Positions 32,729 through 41,261 of a stretch of DNA of 64,000 bases are shown here, in pieces. How positions within the stretch are numbered: position 1 is the first letter of the stretch; each line of letters opens with the position of its first letter. Both the position numbers and the translations under genes were made by a program. The notes under the pieces were generated by a model that worked only from the letters and a program-made list of their open reading frames with translations, made no database searches and was not told the origin of the DNA. The stretch comes from Alphaproteobacteria bacterium (GTDB taxonomy: Bacteria > Pseudomonadota > Alphaproteobacteria > Micropepsales > Micropepsaceae): NCBI GenBank assembly GCA_947474565.1, contig CANJIS010000005.1:1-64000 (forward strand). Reading direction: 5' to 3'.

Positions 32729-32779
32729 GGCGAACTCCAAGGACCGTACACGGATGATCCTCAGCCTGCGCGCGGGTGG

Positions 32780-32794
32780 TTAACAGGGTCTTAA
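32780..32794 (-). promoter_or_regulatory. CtrA-type box TTAA-N7-TTAA
   Basis: TTAA, seven bases, TTAA matches the cell-cycle regulator CtrA consensus exactly. It lies 52 bases upstream of the 34-codon minus-strand ORF and overlaps the stop of the lipoprotein gene. CtrA binding is inference from the motif and the alphaproteobacterial context. Confidence 0.4.
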
Positions 32795-33099
32795 GGCGTC
32801 ACGCCCATGGGGCCCATGCTGTAAGGGGCGGCGCCCGGCGATGTCTGCGGCCTGTTCATGGCGCGGCAGGCACCGAAGCCCCTGCCCCAGCCGGAGCGAT
32901 ATTCCTTGTTGCCGCGATAGGCGGCCTCATCCCGGATAAGGCCGCTGTCTTCCCGTTTATTGGCCCCGCCTTCGGTATTGGCCGAAGCGCAGCCATCGGA
33001 ATAGCCGGCTTTGAAGTCCGGAGAGTCGGGTTTGCGGCCGCCGCAAGCCGACAGCAGCAGAAACAGTGGCAGAACCAGGATCAGCGCGGGAATTCGCAT
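32791..33099 (-). CDS. Small lipoprotein
   Basis: A 102-residue protein with a lipoprotein signal (MRIPALILVLPLFLLLSAC, lipobox LLSAC-G, lipidated Cys19). The mature part is hydrophilic with YSDGCASA and RSGWGRGFGACRA, giving two more cysteines, and ends in a Pro/Gly/Met-rich tail. It is probably anchored in the outer membrane facing the periplasm. Function unknown. Confidence 0.8.
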   Translation of the reverse strand: MRIPALILVLPLFLLLSACGGRKPDSPDFKAGYSDGCASANTEGGANKREDSGLIRDEAAYRGNKEYRSGWGRGFGACRAMNRPQTSPGAAPYSMGPMGVTP

Positions 33100-33183
33100 G
33101 GGTTTGCTCGCAAAGTTTGGCCCGCCATTTTACCGCGGATTAAGGGGAAAACGGCACTATGCGCCCCGGGGAAGAGGTGCACC

Positions 33184-33708
33184 ATGCCGCTTGAAAGTCT
33201 TTCGGATGTCCGCGTTCTGCTGGTCGCGCACAAAGCCGCGGGCACCCAGGTCCTGCGCACGGTTTTCACGTTGGCAGGGGTGAACAAACTTACCCTGACC
33301 GATGAGCCGCGCCGGGCGCTTGAGCTGCTCTGTATCGAGAATTTCCATGCCGTGTTTGTCGAAGGGGCGCTGGAACATGACGACATGCCCTTCGCCATTG
33401 CGGCACGCCGCATTCCGGCTTTGCTCAATCCCATGATCGCGATCTTCGCGGTGTTCCCCGAAGCGCGCAAGCAAGACGTGGAACAGGCCCGCGATCTGGG
33501 CGTGCATGACGTGATCTGCCGGCCGGTCAGCGCAAAGACCGTTGCGGCGAAGATGCGGGGCGTGTTGGCCCAGCCCCAGCCCTTTATCGCTGCGCCCAGC
33601 TTTTTCGGTCCCGACCGCCGCTCCAAAGACCGTGCAGGCGCGTCTCCGAACCAGGAGCGCCGCACCCGCGCTGCTAAAAAGACCAAAGTGTCCGTCGCGA
33701 TAGTCTGA
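33184..33708 (+). CDS. CheY-like receiver protein with degenerate phosphorylation site
   Basis: The 174-residue protein has a receiver fold (VRVLLVAHKAAGTQVLRTVFTLAG; HDVICRPVSAKTVAAKM), but its active site is altered. The acidic pair after the first strand is Ala-His. The phospho-acceptor Asp after the third strand is Glu60 (VFVEGALE). The conserved Lys is Arg (ICRP). The tail has FFGPDRRSKDR and is basic, a feature of an alphaproteobacterial family of stand-alone receivers. It is probably not phosphorylated and may work as a fixed-state or scaffold protein. It converges on sodB with one base between the stops. Confidence 0.75.
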   Translation: MPLESLSDVRVLLVAHKAAGTQVLRTVFTLAGVNKLTLTDEPRRALELLCIENFHAVFVEGALEHDDMPFAIAARRIPALLNPMIAIFAVFPEARKQDVEQARDLGVHDVICRPVSAKTVAAKMRGVLAQPQPFIAAPSFFGPDRRSKDRAGASPNQERRTRAAKKTKVSVAIV

Positions 33709-33709
33709 G

Positions 33710-34345
33710 CTACTCCGCCGCTGCCCGTACCGCCTGGTCTTCCTTGGCCAGGTTTTTGCCGGCGTATTCCCAGTTCAGGATCTTGCCCAGTACCGCTTCC
33801 AGATATTTGGGGCGGGCATTCTGGTAATCCAGATAATAAGCATGCTCCCAGACATCAACGGTGAGCAGGCAGTTGACGCCTTTGGCCATCGGGGTTTCGG
33901 CGTTTGCGGTCTTTTCTATCGCCAGCTTGCCGTTCTTTGACACCAGCCAGGCCCAGCCCGATCCGAACTGGGTCTTGCCCGCTTCCGCCAGTTCGGCGAT
34001 CAGCGCCGCGGTATCGCCAAACGACGCGGCGATGGCGCTGGCCAGCTTGCCCTCAGGTTCGGTTTTGTTGGGGTTCAGGCTGCGCCAGTAAAAATCATGA
34101 TTCCACACCTGACCGGCATTGTTGAAAATCTTCTTGTCGCCGGCATCGGACGCGCCCGCAGTCGCGCGCACAATCTCTTCCAGCTTCATATCCGCGTACT
34201 TGGTCTTCTCAACCAGGGTGTTGAGCGTGTCCACATAGGTTTGGTGGTGCTTGTGATAATGGAAGGAAATAGTCTTGGCCGAAATCACCGGCTCCAAAGC
34301 TTTTTCATCCCATGGCAGCGGTGCAAGCGTGAAAGAGCCGGTCAT
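33710..34345 (-). CDS. sodB: Iron (or cambialistic) superoxide dismutase
   Basis: The 211-residue enzyme converts superoxide to hydrogen peroxide and oxygen. The metal ligands are His29 (SFHYHKHHQTYV), His83 (WNHDFYW), Asp164 and His168 (VDVWEHAYYLDY). The HYHKHH segment has His where HYGKHH is usual. There is no signal peptide, so it is cytosolic. The start at 34345 is supported by GGAG six bases upstream; longer frames exist. FNNAGQVWNHDFYW favours iron, though Fe/Mn preference cannot be settled by sequence alone. Confidence 0.95.
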   Translation of the reverse strand: MTGSFTLAPLPWDEKALEPVISAKTISFHYHKHHQTYVDTLNTLVEKTKYADMKLEEIVRATAGASDAGDKKIFNNAGQVWNHDFYWRSLNPNKTEPEGKLASAIAASFGDTAALIAELAEAGKTQFGSGWAWLVSKNGKLAIEKTANAETPMAKGVNCLLTVDVWEHAYYLDYQNARPKYLEAVLGKILNWEYAGKNLAKEDQAVRAAAE

Positions 34346-34565
34346 TGAAATCTCCATGCAAAGCGTGGGGGGGGCAAGGTGCTGATCCGGCAACGCGGGA
34401 GATAGGAAAATGATCCCAATTCCACACTGAAACGTCCTGCATTCCTCTCCGGGACAAATTGCGGGAATTCGTGATCTTCAGAAACTCTTTGTCACTCGAC
34501 TTTCGCATGGCCGTCGCGAAAACTGGGAATACGCGGGGTAGACGACGTCAAACAGGGAGACTGCA

Positions 34566-34781
34566 ATGCCCGCCTATGAAATCTGCTATCTCAATGCCGA
34601 AGGCGCCCTGGCGTATAAATTCGCCGCCGATTGCGATGACGACAGCCGCGCCAAAGTCCTGGCGCATGCCATGAAGCTGCCAAACGCCAAACGTCTGGAA
34701 GTGTGGAGTGGCGAAACTCTGATCTATGCTCGCCCGTCCGACGCGCATCCCCTGCGGGAGCAGGCTTTACGAGCAAGCTAA
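34566..34781 (+). CDS. Small conserved hypothetical protein
   Basis: The 71-residue soluble protein opens MPAYEICYLNAEGALAYKF and continues with CDDDSRAKVLAHAMKLPNAKRLEVW. The pattern resembles small alphaproteobacterial proteins with a beta-alpha-beta layout. GGGAGA seven bases before the ATG is a good ribosome binding site. The stop overlaps the convergent aminotransferase stop by four bases. Function unknown. Confidence 0.72.
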   Translation: MPAYEICYLNAEGALAYKFAADCDDDSRAKVLAHAMKLPNAKRLEVWSGETLIYARPSDAHPLREQALRAS

Positions 34782-36157
34782 ATCAGTTTTTCGGCTTTGA
34801 CCCAGTTGAGCAGCTTTGCCAGGGCGCGTTCGAGGCGGTCGAACAATTCGCCTATTTCCGCTTCGCTGATGATCAGCGGCGGACATATGGCGAAGCGGTC
34901 GGACGGCAGCGCGCGCAGGATCAAACCTTCCTCTTCGGCAAAGCCCCAAAGCTTCAGGGCCACGCCCTTAGCGGGATCGAAGGAAGCTTTGCTCGCCTTG
35001 TCGGCCACAAGCTCGACACCGGCGATCAGGCCTACGCCCTTGGCCTCGCCCACCAGCGGATGACTGGCGACGCGCGCCAGCCGCTCCAGGAAGACCGGCT
35101 CGACATGGCGGACATGCCCGACCACATCGCGCTTCTGGTAGATTTCAATGGTCTTCAGCGCCACCGCGCAGGACACCGGATGGCCGCCATAGGTAAAGCC
35201 GTGGCCCAACACACCGATACGATGCGATTCCGCGTCCAGGACCTCGGTCATTTCCGGTGACAGCAGCACGGCGGAAAGCGGCAGATAGGCCGATGTCAGG
35301 GCTTTGGCGACAGTCATGGTGTCAGGCTCGAAGCCATATTTGGCGCAGCCGAACCATTCACCGGTGCGGCCAAAGCCCGTGATCACTTCATCATCGACCA
35401 GCGTAATGGAATATTTATCCAGCACCTTGGTGATAGCGTCGAAATACCCCTCGGGCGGCGTCATCGCCCCGCCCGCACCCATCACGGGTTCAACAAACAT
35501 CGCCGCCACCGTGTCGGGGCCCTCCTTCTGAATCAGCGCGTCCAGGTTTTGCGCCAGGCGGGCGGAGAATTGCACTTCGCTCTCGCCCGGCTGCGCGAAG
35601 CGGTAGAAATGCGCGCAATCGGTATGGCGCGCGAAATCCAGCGGCAGGCCGAAGCTGGTATGCACCGGGGTCAGGCCGGTAAGACTGCCTGAGGCGATCG
35701 TGACGCCATGATAAGCGCGCTGGCGGGCGATGATTTTCTTCTTCGTCTTCTGGCCCCGTGCATTGGCGGCGTACCAGAGAAATTTGATCTGGGTATCGTT
35801 GGCCTCTGAACCGGAGCAGGCGAAGAAAACCTTGCCCACCGGAAACGGCGCAATCTCTTTGAGCTTTTCCGCCAACGCAATGGCCGGCTCATGGGTCTTG
35901 CCGGCAAAGACATGACCATAGGAAAGCTTGCGCATCTGTTCGGCGGCGGCTTCCGCCAATTCATTTTCACCCCAGCCCAGCGCGGTGGACCACAGACCGG
36001 ACATCGCCTCGATGTAATCCTTGCCCTTGCTGTCATAGACAAAGATGCCCTTGCCCCGCTCCAGGATCATCGGACCGTTCTGGTCGAGCAGCTTCAAAGG
36101 CGCAAAAGGATGCAACAGTGCTTGCATGTCGCGGGTCTGCTCATTGGATAGCGGCAT
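34778..36157 (-). CDS. Class III aminotransferase (omega-amino acid:pyruvate type)
   Basis: The 459-residue PLP enzyme of fold I transfers amino groups from omega-amino acids, beta-alanine, GABA or polyamines to a keto acid. Conserved features are CSGSEANDTQIK, RAYHGVT, the PLP-nitrogen Asp256 in VDDEVITGFGRTG, and the PLP-lysine 285 in TVAKALTSAYLP. The start at 36157 (MPLSNEQTRD) has AAGGGA upstream; a longer frame reaches 36190. The closest subgroup is aminotransferases annotated as putrescine or beta-alanine:pyruvate; the donor is not certain. It is divergent from the acyl-CoA ligase. Confidence 0.9.
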   Translation of the reverse strand: MPLSNEQTRDMQALLHPFAPLKLLDQNGPMILERGKGIFVYDSKGKDYIEAMSGLWSTALGWGENELAEAAAEQMRKLSYGHVFAGKTHEPAIALAEKLKEIAPFPVGKVFFACSGSEANDTQIKFLWYAANARGQKTKKKIIARQRAYHGVTIASGSLTGLTPVHTSFGLPLDFARHTDCAHFYRFAQPGESEVQFSARLAQNLDALIQKEGPDTVAAMFVEPVMGAGGAMTPPEGYFDAITKVLDKYSITLVDDEVITGFGRTGEWFGCAKYGFEPDTMTVAKALTSAYLPLSAVLLSPEMTEVLDAESHRIGVLGHGFTYGGHPVSCAVALKTIEIYQKRDVVGHVRHVEPVFLERLARVASHPLVGEAKGVGLIAGVELVADKASKASFDPAKGVALKLWGFAEEEGLILRALPSDRFAICPPLIISEAEIGELFDRLERALAKLLNWVKAEKLI

Positions 36158-36265
36158 GGCGGATCCCTTGTTTTGGGTGCTTGCGGACAATGAGGCTTTT
36201 GCCCCTCATCCGCCAGATTTTATGCTATGCGGACATCAAATATCTGACCGTCAGGAAAGTATGTC

Positions 36266-37885
36266 ATGCGGGGCTTGATGCAGGACTGGCCGATGCTGGT
36301 CCATCGCTTTATTGACCATGCCGCGCGCAATCACAAAGGTGCGGAGGTGGTGAGCCGCACCATCGAAGGCGGCGTCCACCGCACCGGCTATGGCCAGATA
36401 CAGACCCGCGCCAAAGCCCTGGCCCGGGCGCTGAAACGAAAAGGCATCCGGCCGGGCGACCGGATCGCGACCCTGGCCTGGAACACCCATCGCCATCTGG
36501 AATGCTGGTACGGCATTGCCGGGATGGGCGCGGTCTATCACACCCTCAATCCCAGACTTCATGCGGATCAGATTGCCTGGATCGCCAATCATGGCGGGGC
36601 GCGGGCACTGTTCTATGACAATTGCTTCGCACCCATCGTGGAAGCAATCGCGCCGAAATTGAAGCATGTGGAATTCTTTGTGGCGCTGGGCGACGAGGTT
36701 TCCCCCATCAAGACAGGAAAGAAAGTCCTGCCTTACGAGAAACTGATTGCGGGAAAAGGTAATTTCAACTGGGAAGCACTTGATGAAAATTCCGCCTGCG
36801 GGCTTTGCTACACCTCGGGCACCACCGGCGATCCCAAGGGCGTACTCTATTCCCAGCGCAGCAATGTGCTGACCGCGCTGATCGCGGGCCAATCTTCCAG
36901 CCTGCATATGGGGCCCAGGGATCGCATGATGCCCGCGGTGCCGATGTTTCACGCCAATGGCTGGGCGATTCCCTATCTGGCCCCCATGACCGGCGCCAGC
37001 CTGGTGTTGCCGGGCGCCAAGCTGGATGGCGCTTCACTTTACGAAATGCTGGAGGCGGAAGGGGTCACCATCACTGCGGGCGTGCCCACCGTGTGGCTGA
37101 ACCTGTTGCAACATATGGATCAGAACCGGCTCAAGCTTTCTCATCTCAAGCGCGTCTGCATCGGCGGCGCGGCTGTGCCGCGCGCCATGGTCGAGCGCTT
37201 TGAAGATGATTATGGCGTGGAGGTTACCCATGCCTGGGGTATGACCGAGATGAGTCCCATCGGCGCCAGAAGCTCGATCAAGCCGCCGTTGGACAAGCTG
37301 TCGCGCGAGCGTCAACTGGACTTCAAGGTCAAGCAGGGCTTTCCCCATTTCGGTGTCGAAATGAAAATCACCGACGACAAGGGCAAGGAACGCCCACATG
37401 ACGGCAAAAGCTTTGGCCGCCTGAAGGTAAAAGGCCCCAATGTGGCGCGGGCCTATTTCAAGGGCATGGGCAAAGAGGCCTTCGAGAAAGACGGCTGGTT
37501 CGACACCGGTGATGTCGCCACCATGGACACGCACAGCTTCATGCAGATCACGGACCGTTCCAAGGATGTGATCAAGTCTGGCGGGGAATGGATTTCCACT
37601 ATCCAGATCGAAAACCTGGCGATGGGCCATCCGGCGGTGGCCGAGGCGGCGGCGATCGGCATCGCCCATCCCAAATGGGATGAAAGGCCGCTTTTGATCG
37701 TGGTGCTGAAACCGGGCGCCACGGCGGACAAGGAAATGCTCCTGGCCCATCTGGCGGGAAAAGTGGCGAAATGGTGGCTGCCCGACGCGGTGGCTTTTGT
37801 TGACGAAATACCGCACACCGCTACGGGCAAAATCCGCAAAACCGAATTGCGCCGCCGCTTCGCGGATTTTAAATTCACGGCCTGA
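36266..37885 (+). CDS. Acyl-CoA synthetase (medium/long-chain or 3-methylthiopropionyl-CoA ligase type)
   Basis: The 539-residue enzyme of the ANL superfamily activates a carboxylic acid with ATP and CoA. It has the AMP-binding P-loop CYTSGTTGDPKGV (residues 181-193), HAWGMTEMSP, the hinge region WFDTGDVATMD and the C-terminal catalytic Lys in TATGKIRKTELR. The opening MRGLMQDWPMLVHRFIDHAA is shared with alphaproteobacterial proteins annotated as AlkK-like or DmdB-like ligases. Substrate chain length cannot be predicted. AGGAAA lies upstream of the ATG. DUF1499 follows ten bases later. Confidence 0.9.
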   Translation: MRGLMQDWPMLVHRFIDHAARNHKGAEVVSRTIEGGVHRTGYGQIQTRAKALARALKRKGIRPGDRIATLAWNTHRHLECWYGIAGMGAVYHTLNPRLHADQIAWIANHGGARALFYDNCFAPIVEAIAPKLKHVEFFVALGDEVSPIKTGKKVLPYEKLIAGKGNFNWEALDENSACGLCYTSGTTGDPKGVLYSQRSNVLTALIAGQSSSLHMGPRDRMMPAVPMFHANGWAIPYLAPMTGASLVLPGAKLDGASLYEMLEAEGVTITAGVPTVWLNLLQHMDQNRLKLSHLKRVCIGGAAVPRAMVERFEDDYGVEVTHAWGMTEMSPIGARSSIKPPLDKLSRERQLDFKVKQGFPHFGVEMKITDDKGKERPHDGKSFGRLKVKGPNVARAYFKGMGKEAFEKDGWFDTGDVATMDTHSFMQITDRSKDVIKSGGEWISTIQIENLAMGHPAVAEAAAIGIAHPKWDERPLLIVVLKPGATADKEMLLAHLAGKVAKWWLPDAVAFVDEIPHTATGKIRKTELRRRFADFKFTA

Positions 37886-37894
37886 GGGTCTCGC

Positions 37895-38653
37895 ATGCGT
37901 TTTCAGCTTCTTTGCGCCCGTTTGGCGCTGGCCGCGCTGCTGCTGGCGGTTCTGACCGCCGGCATTGCGATCGGCACTGTGCGGCTCGGCGCGTTTCCGT
38001 TTGAGAGCGGCCTCACCATCATGGCGGGCGCCACCGCACTGGGGCTGATCGCGCTGCTGCTGGCGCTGGTCTGGATGCTGCGCGCCTTCAATGCCAACCA
38101 GGGCGCCGGCAAGCGCCCTGGCTTTGTCGCGTTACTTGGCAGCCTGCTGTTTCTCTATACGCCGCTGCACACGCTCTATCTGGGGCTGACGTCACCTGCG
38201 ATTCACGACGCCACCACCAACCCGGAAGATCCGCCGGAGTTTGTCGCCCTGGCCAAGCGCGCGCCGGGCATGAATGCCCCGGTCTATGACGGCAGCGAAC
38301 AAATCCGCTTTCGCGGCGAGACCAACACCGCCAATTATATGCTGCACACCTATTACGCCGACCTGACTCATCCCCAGGGCCGGCTGCTGACCACCAAGGC
38401 CAAGCTATTCTGGCATGAGTTCGAAGCCGTCAAACACATGGGCTGGCACATCGCGGACTTCAACGAACAACAGGGCCACATCGAAGCCACCGCCACATCA
38501 TTCTGGTTTGGACAGAAGGCTGATGTCGTGATCCGGGTGCGCGAAGCCGGCGCCATAGGTGCGATCGCCGATATCCGGTCGCAAAGCCAAACCGGCACAC
38601 GGGATTTCGGCGCCAACATCGAGCGCCTGAAGGCCTATCTCAACGCGCAATAG
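37895..38653 (+). CDS. DUF1499 membrane protein
   Basis: The 252-residue protein has three membrane helices (about 10-30, 42-64, 80-98) followed by the DUF1499 domain (YDGSEQIRFRGETNTANYML...LLTTKAKLFWHEFEAVKHMGWHIADF...IEATATSFWFGQKADVVIRV). The family is widespread with unknown role. It starts ten bases after the acyl-CoA ligase and is probably cotranscribed. Its end overlaps the convergent metallo-hydrolase gene by 14 bases. Confidence 0.87.
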   Translation: MRFQLLCARLALAALLLAVLTAGIAIGTVRLGAFPFESGLTIMAGATALGLIALLLALVWMLRAFNANQGAGKRPGFVALLGSLLFLYTPLHTLYLGLTSPAIHDATTNPEDPPEFVALAKRAPGMNAPVYDGSEQIRFRGETNTANYMLHTYYADLTHPQGRLLTTKAKLFWHEFEAVKHMGWHIADFNEQQGHIEATATSFWFGQKADVVIRVREAGAIGAIADIRSQSQTGTRDFGANIERLKAYLNAQ

Positions 38654-39509
38654 GCAGGTAGTGATCGCCTTGGCGCGACACCTTCCTGTTTTCCATCAGA
38701 TGTTCCAGATGTGCCTGCACGGTCAGCGCCGCCGCGGTGGCAAGCGCAGGACTTAAGCCGGCATAAAGCTTGGCGACGATATCGGGAATGGTTTCGTAGC
38801 CCCCCGTTACACAGGCCGCGACCTGCGCTTCGCGCATCCGCCGGTGTGCCAGAGTGGCGTGCAGGAAATTGTCCGGCGCGGGTATGGGCGCACCATGCGT
38901 GGGATAGAGCGTGACGTCGTCGCGCCCGATCAGTTTTTCCAGGCTGCGCAGATAGTCGCCCATGTTGCCATCAGGTGGCGCGATCACCGTGGTGGACCAG
39001 CCCATGACATGATCGCCGGTGAACAACGCCTTTTCTTCCGCCAAGGCGTAGCAGATATGACCTGTCGTGTGCCCGGGCGTGTGCAGGGCTGTGAAGGTAA
39101 AACCTTCGCCCGCAATAGCCACGCCATCGATTACTTTCACATCCGGCACAAACAATCCGGCGCCGCCCTCTTCCACTTCATCGGTCTGGGCATGCGCACC
39201 GAAGCCGTAAATCGGCGCGCCGCTCCACGCCGCCAGCGGCCGTGCGGCAGGGGAATGATCGCTGTGGGTGTGCGTGATAAGGATATGACTGACGGTGCGG
39301 CCGGTGAGCGCCTGCTTCAGGGCTTCGATATGATCCGCCAGATCGGGGCCAGGATCGATCACGGCAACGCTGTTGCCCGCGCCCACGATATAGACGCCGG
39401 TGCCGTGAAACGTGAACGGCCCTGGATTGGGCGCCATCAAGCGCTGGATAAGAGGACTGACCTGCTCGGCCACGCCATAACGCGGCGCCGGCGAAAGATC
39501 GAAATCCAT
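38640..39509 (-). CDS. Metallo-beta-lactamase-fold hydrolase (LACTB2/RNase-type)
   Basis: A 289-residue soluble enzyme with the binuclear zinc motif HTHSDHS (His80, His82, Asp84, His85), LHTPGHTTGHICY, FTGDHVMG and a C-terminal winged-helix-like tail (LTVQAHLEHLMENRKV). It resembles LACTB2-type hydrolases, which have been linked to nuclease or thioester-type activities; the substrate is open. The ATG at 39509 overlaps the upstream stop (TGATG), so the two genes are coupled. Upstream sequence in the same frame belongs to the other gene. Confidence 0.88.
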   Translation of the reverse strand: MDFDLSPAPRYGVAEQVSPLIQRLMAPNPGPFTFHGTGVYIVGAGNSVAVIDPGPDLADHIEALKQALTGRTVSHILITHTHSDHSPAARPLAAWSGAPIYGFGAHAQTDEVEEGGAGLFVPDVKVIDGVAIAGEGFTFTALHTPGHTTGHICYALAEEKALFTGDHVMGWSTTVIAPPDGNMGDYLRSLEKLIGRDDVTLYPTHGAPIPAPDNFLHATLAHRRMREAQVAACVTGGYETIPDIVAKLYAGLSPALATAAALTVQAHLEHLMENRKVSRQGDHYLPIAR

Positions 39510-39955
39510 CAAAAACCCTTGTCGTCCAGCGCCCGCACAAAACCAGCAAGCAGGCGCCAGTAATACCAGATCACCAGGGCGAACGATAAAAGCCCCAACA
39601 GCGGCATCAGCATCGCCCAGCCAAAGCCCACCATGGCGCCAGGCCAGAATGGCCAGCCCGGACTGAAAGGCCAGAACAGCGCCGCCAACGAATAGCCCGC
39701 GCCAATCGTCACCAGCGCCGCCACCGCCAGGACATACACCAGCATGGTCCAGAACACCCGGATCAAGTTGCGGTAATGGCTTTCCAGCCAACTGCCGGTC
39801 GTGTGCCGGACGCGGACATGGGCCATGATGATTGCGATCAGGGCGGTAATGCCGCCCATGGCCGGGGCCACCAGCAGCAGGCCATAGGCCAGCAGAACCA
39901 TCAGCCTTTCAGAGTCGCCGGGGACACCGCTATTTTGGGAAGTCTCTATCTCCAT
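39509..39955 (-). CDS. Small integral membrane protein, DUF4870/Tic20-like
   Basis: A 148-residue protein with about four membrane helices. The pattern MVLLAYGLLLVAPAMGGITALIAIIMAHVR, then a hydrophilic loop with SHYRNLIRVFWTMLVYVL, resembles the DUF4870/Tic20-like fold. The start at 39955 (MEIETSQNSG) is preferred over 39985. It is coupled to the metallo-hydrolase gene (TGATG). Function unknown. Confidence 0.65.
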   Translation of the reverse strand: MEIETSQNSGVPGDSERLMVLLAYGLLLVAPAMGGITALIAIIMAHVRVRHTTGSWLESHYRNLIRVFWTMLVYVLAVAALVTIGAGYSLAALFWPFSPGWPFWPGAMVGFGWAMLMPLLGLLSFALVIWYYWRLLAGFVRALDDKGF

Positions 39956-40042
39956 GGCGGGAAGAATACCCGATTGGTAAGGCAATTTTCACCCTCTGGA
40001 GGCAATATCGCGTTTTAATTTTCTAGTAATTTTCAGCACGAT

Positions 40043-41197
40043 TTGGTGATTGCAGTGTCCAGTGACCGCACAGTTCGATTTCTCCACGCTCTGGGCGGGG
40101 CGTCCACCAGCCGGGTTCTGAATTTGGGCCAGATCGCCCGCAACCACCGGGACGATCCGGACCATGCGGCCATGCCCATGTTCAAGTCCCCCACCATCAA
40201 CACCGCCTTCTTTCTGAAGCACCGTATGCGGTCGGATGAGACCTATCTGTTCAATTCGGTCCGCTCCGTGGCAACCAAAGTTATCGTGCCATTCGACCTG
40301 GACGATTTGCGCGCGGGCGGCCGCTCCATCTTCATCGAACAGCGCGGCTTCATCGATTCCCTGCGCTCGGCCGGCCACTACAATCCGGAAAATCTGGAAC
40401 GCGACCTGACTGTGTTGCGCCTGATGAACACCCTGCCCTCACTGGACCCGTTCCTGCTGCGCGAGCAATTACGTAACAGTGAGATCGAGGTCGCGCCCTG
40501 CTATTTCGAAATCTCGGCCGGCGACCAGAAACGCATGCATGAGTTCGTGTCCGCCGAATTGTCCAAGCTGATTCAACTCGCCAGCAGCGGCAGCAACACC
40601 GATGGTTCGACCAACCGCATGGTGAGCGCGCTTCTGTCCAACAAGGTGGACGAGAAGCTGGAGCCCCTGCGCATGACGCTCGGCCTGACCGGCAATGATT
40701 TCCGCGAAGGCGTCTTCAGCTGGCGCGGTTTCCTTTATTACAAATGGTCCATGGACAAGTTCTGGCCCGATGTGATGCGCATTCTGCGCGAGGTCAAAGA
40801 GATACAGCCGCACGGTCCGGTCACCACCAATCAACGCGCCTTTCTCACCGGCGCCCGGCGCAGCATCATCGAAATGGTGCGCGATCATGGCAAGGATGTG
40901 GACAAGGTATTGACGGTCTATAATGATTCCTTCCGCGACCTGACGGTGCGCCAAACCCCCAAGACCTTCCGCGACTTCCTTCTGTCGGCACCTTACATGT
41001 TCCTGGAGTTGGGCGAGAAAATGGGCGCCATTTCGCACATCGTCAGCTTCTGGTGCTATCGCTTCCCGCCCGGCGGCCCCAAGCATATCGATGCCGAAGA
41101 ACTGGCCATTATTTTCCAGGACTTTATCGGCGGATTTGCCGAGCGCGCCAAAGATGACGTGATGTCTTTCCAGCGGCCGCATGTGATCGAAGCTTGA
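40043..41197 (+). CDS. Conserved hypothetical protein (about 380 residues)
   Basis: A soluble, mixed alpha protein with no signal peptide and no domain I can name. Notable stretches are FLKHRMRSDETYLFNSVRSVATKVIVPFD near the N-terminus and HIVSFWCYRFPPGGPKHIDAEELAIIFQDFIGGF near the C-terminus. No nucleotide-binding motif is seen. The start is uncertain: TTG 40043, GTG 40046 or GTG 40055 (MSSDRTVRFLHALGG). It stands alone between a divergent membrane gene and a SYLF gene. Codon use looks native. Confidence 0.75.
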   Translation: MVIAVSSDRTVRFLHALGGASTSRVLNLGQIARNHRDDPDHAAMPMFKSPTINTAFFLKHRMRSDETYLFNSVRSVATKVIVPFDLDDLRAGGRSIFIEQRGFIDSLRSAGHYNPENLERDLTVLRLMNTLPSLDPFLLREQLRNSEIEVAPCYFEISAGDQKRMHEFVSAELSKLIQLASSGSNTDGSTNRMVSALLSNKVDEKLEPLRMTLGLTGNDFREGVFSWRGFLYYKWSMDKFWPDVMRILREVKEIQPHGPVTTNQRAFLTGARRSIIEMVRDHGKDVDKVLTVYNDSFRDLTVRQTPKTFRDFLLSAPYMFLELGEKMGAISHIVSFWCYRFPPGGPKHIDAEELAIIFQDFIGGFAERAKDDVMSFQRPHVIEA

Positions 41198-41261
41198 TTG
41201 TCATGGAACTTTAACGCGGCTGGCGCGTTTTTCCGGCATCCCCATTTTGAAGGATGTCTCC

